In this document: positions 56,538-64,000 of the stretch, piece after piece
Position numbering within the stretch: position 1 is the first letter of the stretch
Layout of the letters: the number at the start of each line of letters is the position of its first letter
NCBI GenBank assembly: GCA_029213005.1
Contig: JARGPI010000004.1
Coordinates: forward strand, 1 to 64,000
Length of the DNA stretch: 64,000 nt
Reading direction: 5' to 3'
Source of the DNA: Verrucomicrobiales bacterium
GTDB taxonomy: Bacteria; Verrucomicrobiota; Verrucomicrobiia; Verrucomicrobiales; DEV007
Made by a program: the position numbers and the translations under genes
The notes under the pieces: generated by a model
The model's input: only the letters and a program-made list of their open reading frames with translations
Told to the model about the DNA's origin: nothing
Databases searched by the model: none

Positions 56538-58093
56538 ACCGTTCCGAAGTTGAAAAATTAATCGATTCCCTGCTCGACGGCGACTGTTCGGAAGCCGACT
56601 TCCTGCGTCTCGAAGCCCAGCTTCACGTCGATGAAACCGCCCGGCAATACTACTACGAGCGGATGAAACTGGATACCGTTCTCAATCTCGAAACGGAAGG
56701 AGAGCGCGCCACAGCCAAGGTGGTTAGGCACCGCTTTACGAGGTCGAAGCTACCGCTGATTGCAAGCGTTGCGGCGGCCCTCATGGTTTTGATCGGCTGG
56801 CAGTTGGGACGGATCGGCAATCAGCCCCGCACCGCCGGACTGACGGAACCGCTCGCTTCCGGATTTGGCGTCCTCGCCGAAGAATCCAGCGCGGTGTGGG
56901 AGACCGAAACGGTGAACCGGGGTGAACTTCTCCCTCAGGGAAAAATTCGCCTCAAAGCCGGGATCGCTCAGCTGGAACTGTTCAGCGGCGTCACGGTGAT
57001 TCTGGAAGGCAATACCGAATTCGAAATCCACTCCGCCATGGAAATGACGGTGAACTCCGGAAAAATGCGCGCCATCGTCCCCCGCCCTGCCCGCGGCTTC
57101 CGGGTTCGCACCGCCACCGGCGATGTGGTTGATCTCGGCACTGAGTTTGCTCTCAACGTCACGGATGGTCAGGCCGACCTTCATGTGCTCGACGGCGAAG
57201 TCGAATGGCACCCCACGAAAAACCCGATGAAACACCTCGCCGATGGCGATGCGATTCGCTGGGAAGCCAATGGCCAAATGACCGTGCTCCCCGAAGGCAG
57301 CAGTCAAATTGCAGGCCTTTCTGAAATCGAGCAGAAGCGGAGTCAAAAACATCTTGAATGGCTCAACTACAGCAAAGAACTGTCATCAGATCCGCGGCTC
57401 CTTGCCTATTACCCGATGACCCGGGAAGGCACCTGGAATCGCCAATTGCAGGATGAATCCGGCTCGCGCCGCGATGGCATCATCGTGCGGGCCAATCGCA
57501 CCACTGACCGATGGAACAAATCCAACCGGGCTCTTGATTTCGGGACCACCGGAAGTCGGGTCCGGGTCGAAGTTCCCGGCGAACATTCCGCTCTCACGCT
57601 ATATTGCTGGGTAAAGATCGACAGTCTCGATCGCTGGTATAATTCTCTATTCCTCACCGACGGCCATGAATTGAATGAACCTCACTGGCAGATTATGGAT
57701 GACGGACGTTTGTTCTTTTCCGTGAAGAGGCGGAACTGGTCGAAAAAAACGCCGAAGCTCAAAGATAAACAGATCGTTTACTCACCGCCCTTCTGGACGA
57801 CTCAAATGAGTGGGCAATGGATCCAGCTCGCCACCACCTACGATAGCGGCAACCGCACCGTAACTCACTACCTGAACGGCAAACCTCTGAGTTCCGAAAT
57901 CCTTACCGATGAATACGTTGTCGACAAGGTCAGAATCGGATCGGCTTCGATCGGCAACTGGAGTGAGCCCTACCGCCAGGACCCGCACTTTACGGTTCGC
58001 AATCTAAACGGAGCCATCGACGAATTTGCGATCTTTTCAGAAGCCCTGACTGCGGAGGAAATCGCGAACCTATATGCCAAAGGCAAGCCATAG
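56534..58093 (+). CDS. FecR-domain anti-sigma-like membrane protein with extracytoplasmic LamG lectin-like domain
   Basis: The 519-residue protein has a cytoplasmic N-terminal segment (EKLIDSLLDGDCSEADFLRL), a membrane helix at about 73-91 (LPLIASVAAALMVLIGWQLG), a FecR domain at about 130-235 (GIAQLELFSGVTVILEGNTE; VRTATGDVVDLGTEFALNVT), and a LamG/concanavalin-like domain at about 290-510 (YYPMTREGTWNRQLQDESGS; ALTLYCWVKIDSLDRWYNSL; LNGAIDEFAIFSEALTAEEI). The layout suggests that an external signal, perhaps a glycan bound by the LamG domain, is passed to the sigma factor encoded just before it. The cytochrome and DUF1501 genes follow and are the likely targets. Confidence 0.85.
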   Translation: MNRSEVEKLIDSLLDGDCSEADFLRLEAQLHVDETARQYYYERMKLDTVLNLETEGERATAKVVRHRFTRSKLPLIASVAAALMVLIGWQLGRIGNQPRTAGLTEPLASGFGVLAEESSAVWETETVNRGELLPQGKIRLKAGIAQLELFSGVTVILEGNTEFEIHSAMEMTVNSGKMRAIVPRPARGFRVRTATGDVVDLGTEFALNVTDGQADLHVLDGEVEWHPTKNPMKHLADGDAIRWEANGQMTVLPEGSSQIAGLSEIEQKRSQKHLEWLNYSKELSSDPRLLAYYPMTREGTWNRQLQDESGSRRDGIIVRANRTTDRWNKSNRALDFGTTGSRVRVEVPGEHSALTLYCWVKIDSLDRWYNSLFLTDGHELNEPHWQIMDDGRLFFSVKRRNWSKKTPKLKDKQIVYSPPFWTTQMSGQWIQLATTYDSGNRTVTHYLNGKPLSSEILTDEYVVDKVRIGSASIGNWSEPYRQDPHFTVRNLNGAIDEFAIFSEALTAEEIANLYAKGKP

Positions 58094-58142
58094 CCTCCGG
58101 CCTCTTTCTCTAATTGAGCATTTTCTATACTTTTTTGTTAAC

Positions 58143-58159
58143 CCGGTTTCAAAAACCGG
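58143..58159 (+). repeat. Small perfect hairpin upstream of the cytochrome gene
   Basis: CCGGTTT (58143-58149) and AAACCGG (58153-58159) enclose a CAA loop, 29 bases before the cytochrome start and 50 bases after the FecR-LamG stop. Without a following U-tract it is more likely a processing or attenuation element, or chance, than a terminator. Confidence 0.3.
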
Positions 58160-58187
58160 CATTTGACCACAAGAACGACTTAAACTG

Positions 58188-61061
58188 ATGACGAAAACGA
58201 TTCACTTTCTCGCCGCCTCCCTGATCTTTACGGTATCTCCGCTCCGGGCTAACGAATTCAGCGATGCAGATCGCCTTTTCACCATGAAGGTGAAACCGAT
58301 CTTTTCTGAAAAATGCAACGGCTGTCACGGAGACGATCAGGAAAAAATCAAAGGCGGCTACGATATGTTAACTCGCGAGAAACTGCTCGCCGGTGGTGAA
58401 TCATTCGGTAGTGATGTGATTGTTGTCGGTGACGCGGCGAAGAGCTTTTTTATCGAGGCAATCAAGTGGGAGGACCCCGACTTTGAAATGCCTCCAAAAG
58501 AAAACGATCGACTCACTGCCGAGCAGATCAAAGATATCGAAACCTGGATCAACGCAGGTGCTCCCTGGCCCGACGAAGCCATCCAGACAGCGATCCGGGA
58601 AGAAGAGAGTCGCCAGCTGGTCACCGACGAGGGAATGATCGTTCCAACCTCCGGCGGACTGGCCGACGAATGGACCTATCGCCGCTATCAGCCCGAAGAT
58701 ATCTGGGCCTTCCTGCCCCTCGAGAAGCCACCGGTCCCGACTGTACAGGGTACAGTGGAGAATGGTACAGGGTACAATCCGGTCGATTCGTTCGTTCAGG
58801 CAAAGCTCGCAAAGGCCGGTTTTGAGCCGGCGCCGAAAGCCGACTCCCGCACCCTGATCCGTCGCGCCACTTATGATTTAATCGGCATGGCTCCGACTCC
58901 GAAAGAAGTCTATGATTTCAATCAGGCCTACCAAAAGGACCCGAACACAGCGTGGACTGATCTGATTGACCGTCTGCTTTCCAGTAAACACTACGGCGAG
59001 CGGTGGGCCCAGCATTGGCTCGATGTCGCACGCTACGCTGATACCGGTGGCCTTTCCAACGACTACGAACGCTCCAATGCATGGCGCTACCGCGACTACA
59101 TCATCCGTTCCCTCAACGAGGATAAACCCTATAACGAATTTGTGATCGAACAACTCGCCGGAGACGAAATGGCCGACAACTCCCTGCGCAGCCGAATCTC
59201 TGATCCAGCCGCCTACCAGAAGGCCCGCGAGAAAGGCGACCAATACAACGAACAGGAAAGAGAATGGCTTGTCGCCAGCTCATTCCTCCGGATGGGCCCC
59301 TGGGATCCGGCGATGGTGAAAAATAAAGAAGCCCGCCAGCTTTACATTGACGATGTGGTCAACGCGGTGGGTCAGACCTTTCTCTCGACCACGATGCGTT
59401 GTTTCAAGTGTCACGATCACAAATTTGATCCCCTGCCGACTCAGGACTACTACCGGATGTATGCGGCTTTTTCCACTACCCAACTGGCAGAACGGCCCGC
59501 GCCGTTTTTAGACAGCGAATCTCAGAGAGGATTTGAAGAAAGCAAAGCCATCGCAAAGGAACTTTACGAGTTTGCGAAAAAACACACCGCTGCCCTGACT
59601 ACGAAACGCGAAAATGCTGCGAAGGCCTGGTATAAAGAAAACAACCTCCCCTATGTGAATCACAGCGACCGGAAAGATCTCCCCGACGAGTCGAAACCGC
59701 CACGCCATGTGGGACTTACCCCGGAGGAGACCGGTCAGTTAAAAGTCCGCGAGCAGGATGTCTGGATCTGGGAGCGCCGTCTCGAGCGTTACGAACCCCT
59801 CGTGCAATCAGTATATAACGCTCCGGACCCGAAATTTCTCAATGCCCGGAAATTGCGGATCAATACCAAGCCAAATCCGAAAGCTGAGTTGGAAAACCAC
59901 ATTCTCACTGGCGGCTCACTCGAAGCACCTGGCGAAAAAGTTACTCCCGGTGTGATCAGCTCCCTCGGTGTCCCCGTCAGTGACAATGGCGAAGATCCCT
60001 ACAAAATCACCGAAGAACTCGACGGCCGCCGCCTCGCTGTTGCGAAATGGGTCGCAAACCCCAGGAACCCGTTAACCGCCCGTTCCTTCGTAAACCGGGT
60101 TTGGCAATATCACTTCGGCAAACCTATCGCGGGCAATCCAAACAATTTTGGAGTCAAAGGCAGCAAACCAACCCACCCTGAAATGATCGACTGGCTCGCT
60201 GCGAATTTTATCGAGAACGACTGGAAGATAAAAGATCTTCATCGACTCATCATGACGTCGCAAACCTATCAGCAGGCCGGTGAACACCCTGAAAGTTATG
60301 AATTGGGAAATAAAGATCCCGATAACAATCTCTTTGCCTACTACCCGCCGCGCCGTCTCTCCGCTGAAGAATTGAGAGACAGCATGCTGCGAATTACCGG
60401 AGAGTTAAACCCCGATGGCGGCGGCCTCCCCATCATGCCGGAAATGAATATGGAAGTGGCGTTGCAACCCCGCATGATCCAGTTCTCCATCGCACCGGCT
60501 TATCAGCCTTCACCCACGCCGGAAGAACGGAATTGCCGCAGCATCTACGCTTACCGGGTCCGTGGCCTCGCCAATCCTTTCCTCGAAACCTTTAACCAGC
60601 CGAACCCGAACGACTCCTGCGAGGCTCGGGATTCCGCATCGGTATCTCCTCAGGCCTTCACCCTGCTCAACAGCGATATGGTCACAGCTAGATCCATCGC
60701 TTTTGCACGGCGTGTCGAGCAGGAAGCCGATACGATTGAAGATCAGGTGAGACGCGCCATCGTGCTCAGTTTCTCCCGAAACCCGTCGGAGGCCGAGCAG
60801 ACAAAACTGGTCGACTACGTAACTGCTATGATAGCCTATCACCGTGAAGTCGAGCCTGAAAAGAAAGTCTACCCCACTCAGATCACTCGATCACTGGTAG
60901 AAGAATTCACCGGCGAACCTTTCGAATACGAAGAGATTCTACCCGCATTCCGAAACTACACACCCGATCACAGCGCGGCTGAAGTGTCACCACAGACCCG
61001 GGCACTCGCCGATCTTTGCCTACTCTTATTCAACAGCAACGAATTCGTTTTCACCTACTAA
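58188..61061 (+). CDS. Secreted cytochrome with PSCyt1, DUF1549 and DUF1553 domains
   Basis: The 957-residue protein has a signal peptide (MTKTIHFLAASLIFTVSPLR), a PSCyt1-like domain with CNGCH at 43-47 and FEMPPKENDRL, and DUF1549 (DSRTLIRRATYDLIGMAPTP; ERWAQHWLDVARYADTGG) with CFKCHDHKFDPLP near 405. DUF1553 follows (NPRNPLTARSFVNRVWQYHF; NCRSIYAYRVRGL) and ends in FNSNEFVFTY. At residues 185-197 the reading frame passes through two copies of the GTACAGGGTAC repeat (TVQGTVENGTGYN), a stretch foreign to the family. This is the longer planctomycete-type layout, unlike the CX4CH Big-2 type in clusters A and B. It pairs with the next DUF1501 gene. Confidence 0.9.
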   Translation: MTKTIHFLAASLIFTVSPLRANEFSDADRLFTMKVKPIFSEKCNGCHGDDQEKIKGGYDMLTREKLLAGGESFGSDVIVVGDAAKSFFIEAIKWEDPDFEMPPKENDRLTAEQIKDIETWINAGAPWPDEAIQTAIREEESRQLVTDEGMIVPTSGGLADEWTYRRYQPEDIWAFLPLEKPPVPTVQGTVENGTGYNPVDSFVQAKLAKAGFEPAPKADSRTLIRRATYDLIGMAPTPKEVYDFNQAYQKDPNTAWTDLIDRLLSSKHYGERWAQHWLDVARYADTGGLSNDYERSNAWRYRDYIIRSLNEDKPYNEFVIEQLAGDEMADNSLRSRISDPAAYQKAREKGDQYNEQEREWLVASSFLRMGPWDPAMVKNKEARQLYIDDVVNAVGQTFLSTTMRCFKCHDHKFDPLPTQDYYRMYAAFSTTQLAERPAPFLDSESQRGFEESKAIAKELYEFAKKHTAALTTKRENAAKAWYKENNLPYVNHSDRKDLPDESKPPRHVGLTPEETGQLKVREQDVWIWERRLERYEPLVQSVYNAPDPKFLNARKLRINTKPNPKAELENHILTGGSLEAPGEKVTPGVISSLGVPVSDNGEDPYKITEELDGRRLAVAKWVANPRNPLTARSFVNRVWQYHFGKPIAGNPNNFGVKGSKPTHPEMIDWLAANFIENDWKIKDLHRLIMTSQTYQQAGEHPESYELGNKDPDNNLFAYYPPRRLSAEELRDSMLRITGELNPDGGGLPIMPEMNMEVALQPRMIQFSIAPAYQPSPTPEERNCRSIYAYRVRGLANPFLETFNQPNPNDSCEARDSASVSPQAFTLLNSDMVTARSIAFARRVEQEADTIEDQVRRAIVLSFSRNPSEAEQTKLVDYVTAMIAYHREVEPEKKVYPTQITRSLVEEFTGEPFEYEEILPAFRNYTPDHSAAEVSPQTRALADLCLLLFNSNEFVFTY
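58743..58775 (+). repeat. Two direct GTACAGGGTAC repeats inside a coding region
   Basis: GTACAGGGTAC occurs at 58743-58753 and 58765-58775, joined by AGTGGAGAATG. The insertion keeps the frame of the cytochrome gene and adds about 12 residues between the PSCyt1 region and DUF1549. It is the only copy found inside a confident gene; the others are in spacers. Confidence 0.75.
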
Positions 61062-61112
61062 TCATTTCGCCATCGGTTTAACCGGAAAGACAACCCAAGC
61101 CCTATATTTGAT

Positions 61113-62531
61113 ATGAAACCCATTTGCTCAAGACCCGTCTCAACCGCAGCTTCACGTCGCCAGTTTCTCTACGGACTGGGCGCTTCACTCGGCTCCGTGG
61201 CCATGACCGACGCACTCGCGAAGGAAGCCACTTCAGCCGCCACCGGCCCACTGGTTCCCCGCGACCCTATGCTTCCGGCAAAAGCCAAAAACGTCATAAT
61301 GTTGTTTATGGAAGGCGGGCCGGGACATATGGATACCTTTGATCCCAAACCGAAATTGACCGATTTACACAAGACGGAATCAAAAACCACCCGGGGACTG
61401 GAAACCGGCTTTAAGTTCTATGTCGGCAGCCCGTTTAAATTTAACAAGGTAGGTCAAACCGGTATCGAAATGTGTGATCAGTGGAAGTTTATGAACGACC
61501 CTGAGATCGCTGACGAACTCTGTAACTACCGGGGATGTCAGGCCGAATCGCTCAACCACCCCGAGGCACTTTTCCACATGAATACCGGAAGTCGACTCGG
61601 TGCGGACCCAGCACTCGGAGCCTGGGCGACCTATGGTCTCGGTAGCGTAAACCAGAACCTGCCCGGCTATGTGGTGATGACCGAAATGGCTCTACCACAA
61701 GGCGGATCCCGCAACTGGTCGAACGGCTTCCTCCCGGCCTACTATCAGGGAACCGCGCTGCGCCCGACGGGTTCACCGATTCTCGATTTGAAATCTCAGG
61801 ACTACAAGTCGCGTGAGCACCAGCGCCATGCTCTCGATACCCTTGGGTTCCTCAATGATCAGCATGCCGCAAACCACCCCGGACACGCCGAGCTCGCCGC
61901 CCGGATGGAATCCTACGAACTTGCCTACCGGATGCAGATGGAAGTCCCCGAGGTAATGGATCTGAAAGGTGAGCCTGAAAAAATCCGTGAGATGTATGGC
62001 ATGAATAACAAAGACACTGCAACCTTCGGGAAGCAGTGCTTCATGGCTCGCCGACTCGTCGAAAAAGGCGTCCGCTTTGTGCAGATTTTCTCCGGCGGTT
62101 GGGACAGTCATGATTACCTCGAAAGAGGTCATTCCTCCCGGATTCGCAGCGTCGACCAGCCGATGGCGGCACTGATCAAAGATCTCAAACAGCGGGGCAT
62201 GCTCGAAGACACCCTCGTGATCTGGTGCGGAGAATTCGGCCGGACCCCTGATAACAACAAGCGGGGCGGCGTCTATTCAATTGGTCGCGGCCATAACGCC
62301 GACGCCATGACCATGTTGCTGGCCGGTGGTGGGGTAAAACCCGGTATTGTCGGAGCAACCGACGAGGTCGGGGGCGAAGCGGTTGACGTGAAACACCCCA
62401 TCCGCGACCTGCACGTGACCCTGCTTCACCTACTTGGCCTGGATGACAACAAACTTACCTACTTCCACGGCGGCCGCTACAAACAGCTCTCGCAGTTTGG
62501 AGGCCAGGTCATACCGGAGTTAATTGCGTAG
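61113..62531 (+). CDS. DUF1501 family exported protein
   Basis: The 472-residue protein has a twin-arginine signal (SRRQFLYGLGASLGSVAMTD) and the DUF1501 core: VIMLFMEGGPGHMDTFDPKP, LNHPEALFHMNTGSRLGADP, VIWCGEFGRTPDNNKRGGVY, GRGHNADAMTMLLAGGGVKP. This subtype is the one usually found behind PSCyt1-DUF1549-DUF1553 cytochromes. It lies 51 bases downstream of that gene and closes the sigma-led cassette. Confidence 0.9.
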   Translation: MKPICSRPVSTAASRRQFLYGLGASLGSVAMTDALAKEATSAATGPLVPRDPMLPAKAKNVIMLFMEGGPGHMDTFDPKPKLTDLHKTESKTTRGLETGFKFYVGSPFKFNKVGQTGIEMCDQWKFMNDPEIADELCNYRGCQAESLNHPEALFHMNTGSRLGADPALGAWATYGLGSVNQNLPGYVVMTEMALPQGGSRNWSNGFLPAYYQGTALRPTGSPILDLKSQDYKSREHQRHALDTLGFLNDQHAANHPGHAELAARMESYELAYRMQMEVPEVMDLKGEPEKIREMYGMNNKDTATFGKQCFMARRLVEKGVRFVQIFSGGWDSHDYLERGHSSRIRSVDQPMAALIKDLKQRGMLEDTLVIWCGEFGRTPDNNKRGGVYSIGRGHNADAMTMLLAGGGVKPGIVGATDEVGGEAVDVKHPIRDLHVTLLHLLGLDDNKLTYFHGGRYKQLSQFGGQVIPELIA

Positions 62532-62538
62532 TGAGGGC

Positions 62539-62808
62539 TCAGAGAAGAGAGGGAGGTGATTCTATCAACGAACGAAGCAGCCCGCTCCGCCAAAGCAAAA
62601 TAGAGAGCACCCAGAACCCTGCATAAAAGCCAGCATGCGCCCAAAGACCATTCCACGCAGCCAATCCGATAAGTAGAGGAAGAAAAAATTGGGCAAGGGC
62701 GACGGTTATCATTAATCCTGCAACCCCGACGCAAAGCGGCATCAGGATAGTGGCCCGCCATAGCAAGCCCCACATCGTCCCCGCTATCGCTTTGGCCCCG
62801 CCCTTCAA
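62539..62808 (-). CDS. Small membrane protein, unassigned
   Basis: The 89-residue product has two to three hydrophobic helices (ATILMPLCVGVAGLMITVAL; FLPLLIGLAAWNGLWAHAGF; GFWVLSILLWRSGLLRSLIE). No family is recognised. It lies 19 bases behind the next small gene on the same strand, and its stop is seven bases from the convergent DUF1501 stop. Being an overlapping-strand frame without homology, it is only moderately certain. Confidence 0.5.
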   Translation of the reverse strand: MKGGAKAIAGTMWGLLWRATILMPLCVGVAGLMITVALAQFFLPLLIGLAAWNGLWAHAGFYAGFWVLSILLWRSGLLRSLIESPPSLL

Positions 62809-62827
62809 GACAGAATAGGGAGGGCTA

Positions 62828-63130
62828 CTACAATCCGTAGATGGAAAGCGCTCTTGCGATATCCCCTATCGCCAGAGTAAAGCCGGGGTGGTCATTTTCC
62901 CACTCTTCGAAACGCTCGCCAAGGGTTTTCCAGTTGCCGGACAGGTAGCCGTCCATCACATCCTCTTTGTCGATTTTGAAAGCGGTTTTCTCAATCTCTT
63001 CGCTAATGAGATCTTTTCCGGGGTGAGCGGCGGCTTGTTGCTCGAGACGCTCCAGAGCCTCGGAGATTTCGGTGGGATCCATCCCTTTTGCCTCCATCGA
63101 CAACCTCAATCTGTTTATATTTTCTTTCAT
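62828..63130 (-). CDS. Small hypothetical protein downstream of DUF4159
   Basis: A TTG at 63145 would overlap the DUF4159 stop as TTGA; the ATG at 63130 is used (100 residues). The product is helical and acidic (KENINRLRLSMEAKGMDPTE; EEWENDHPGFTLAIGDIARA), soluble, with no signal peptide. No family is recognised. The tight spacing with DUF4159 and the small membrane protein points to one operon. Confidence 0.6.
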   Translation of the reverse strand: MKENINRLRLSMEAKGMDPTEISEALERLEQQAAAHPGKDLISEEIEKTAFKIDKEDVMDGYLSGNWKTLGERFEEWENDHPGFTLAIGDIARALSIYGL

Positions 63131-63141
63131 TCTAAAATCTA

Positions 63142-64000
63142 TCAATGGGTTAATGCATAAAACACTACGTTTACCCCGAGTGGGTAAGCGTATTTTTCTG
63201 AAAACTCTCTGAAATACCAGGGATCAGTCCCCTCCTCCTCCCAACCGTCGCCGAGGTCGGTATTGAAGCAGATAAACATGCACATCCGGCCTTTGTCGTC
63301 GTAAACTGCGCGGTAGTGCGGCGTTTCGGAGCCCGGCTTGTTCCACTCGTAGGTGATGCCTTCTTCCCGCCCCATCTGAGCCATCCCCACTGCGGGAATC
63401 TGTGGTTTGATCTCCAAATCAAACACGATGTGGAAAATGGGATGGTCGATCTCCAGCTCAACCGGCTCCCGATCGGGAAAGATCTGTTTGAGGGCGCGAT
63501 AGAAGTTTTTCCATTCATAGATCCCCCAGAAGTCATCGACCATGATAAATCCGCCGTTCAACATGTAGTCCCGCATGATTTTTGCCTCGTCATCTGTGAT
63601 CCAGATGTCTCCGGGCTCGATCATGTAAATGAAGGGGTAATGCCTCATTTGCTCGGAATCGATATCGACAATCGCTCCGTTGGGATCGACCTCAAGCGAG
63701 GTCAATTGTTGAAGACGGTAGGAAAAGTTCAGCTCACTGTCGGGATAATCGATCATCCACTTGGCGCGGCGGCCCATCCAGGTCCCGGAATTGTAGCGCA
63801 GCCGGGCAAAGGTGAAAACGTCGTTCGGCAAGTCGGCATTTACTTCCCAATCAGGGAAATCGTAAAACTGGCCCCGACCAAAATCTCGCGGATCTTCGGG
63901 AACTTCGCCGTCTCTGATCCCGAAATAGACGGGTTTGACCCTCCGCATTGAATCCTGAGTGACGCCCAAACCAGCCCAAATTCCGACCAAAGTGGCCAGG
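63142..64000 (-). CDS. DUF4159 family exported protein, 5' end beyond the window
   Basis: The visible 286 codons belong to DUF4159: YFGIRDGEVPEDPRDFGRGQ near the N-terminus, FARLRYNSGTWMGRRAKWMI, and GGFIMVDDFWGIYEWKNFYR followed by LEIDHPIFHIVFDLEIKPQI. The frame runs through position 64000 with hydrophobic residues (LATLVGIWAGLGV), probably part of a signal peptide, so the start is outside. DUF4159 has a glutamine-amidotransferase-like fold in related proteins and is often found near MoxR/DUF58 genes. Here a possible second such cluster would lie beyond the edge. Confidence 0.85.
   Translation of the reverse strand, partial: LATLVGIWAGLGVTQDSMRRVKPVYFGIRDGEVPEDPRDFGRGQFYDFPDWEVNADLPNDVFTFARLRYNSGTWMGRRAKWMIDYPDSELNFSYRLQQLTSLEVDPNGAIVDIDSEQMRHYPFIYMIEPGDIWITDDEAKIMRDYMLNGGFIMVDDFWGIYEWKNFYRALKQIFPDREPVELEIDHPIFHIVFDLEIKPQIPAVGMAQMGREEGITYEWNKPGSETPHYRAVYDDKGRMCMFICFNTDLGDGWEEEGTDPWYFREFSEKYAYPLGVNVVFYALTH

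Noticed and set aside
58143..58159. Hairpin before the cytochrome gene as a rho-independent terminator
   Set aside because: No U-tract follows, and the genes on both sides appear to belong to one sigma-led cassette.
1..64000. Prophage, integron, CRISPR array or insertion sequence
   Set aside because: No integrase, transposase, capsid, terminase, regularly spaced repeats or cas genes could be found; the repeats seen are short palindromes.

Overview
The window looks like chromosomal DNA of a planctomycete/verrucomicrobial bacterium, and I lean to Verrucomicrobiota. The basis is gene content: three DUF1592-type and three DUF1549/DUF1553-type secreted cytochromes, two WD40-cytochrome proteins, five DUF1501 and three DUF1552 proteins, ECF sigma factors of the Rhodopirellula/Verrucomicrobium type, a FecR-LamG anti-sigma-like protein and PPC-domain proteins. 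No rRNA, tRNA, CRISPR array or intact transposase was seen. Starts are often leaderless-looking or overlap the preceding stop (ATGA, GTGA), so several start choices rest on signal peptides and overlaps rather than on ribosome binding sites.

Layout. 1-1.2 kb: AT-rich edge with a truncated AAA ATPase and a decayed gene. 1.2-10.8 kb: a large secreted FAD oxidoreductase, divergent from a NosR-like flavin/iron-sulfur membrane protein and a DUF1552-DUF1592 pair. 10.8-19.1 kb (minus): a tightly overlapping aerotolerance-type operon, moxR - DUF58 - unassigned - batA - batB/C - batD/E. 19.3-25.8 kb (plus): cluster A, WD40-cytochrome, DUF1549/1553, DUF1501, PPC protein. 25.8-37.7 kb (minus): a D-2-hydroxyacid dehydrogenase and cluster B, a larger version of the same four-gene set in inverted orientation plus a second DUF1501 gene, split by a dense block of palindromic repeats. 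37.9-44.7 kb (plus): DUF1501, DUF1552, DUF1592 and a membrane protein. 44.7-47.05 kb: a sparse stretch with unrecognised small genes. 47.05-54.2 kb (minus): sigma factor, anti-sigma-like protein, DUF1552, giant DUF1592. 54.4-55.9 kb: a GlsB-type membrane protein and a bacterial IRG-like GTPase. 56.0-62.5 kb (plus): sigma factor, FecR-LamG protein, cytochrome DUF1549/1553, DUF1501. 62.5-64 kb (minus): two small proteins and a DUF4159 protein running off the edge.

How the genes seem to work together. The recurring theme is an exported pair: a Sec-exported c-type cytochrome (DUF1549/1553 or DUF1592) with a twin-arginine-signal partner (DUF1501 or DUF1552). The pairings are consistent: DUF1592 goes with DUF1552, and DUF1549/1553 goes with DUF1501. 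Two pairs are led by a sigma factor and a membrane anti-sigma-like protein carrying an extracytoplasmic domain, which suggests sensing of something outside the cytoplasm. Their substrates are unknown. A short palindromic repeat with core GTACAGGGTAC recurs at several loci and lies in frame inside one cytochrome gene.
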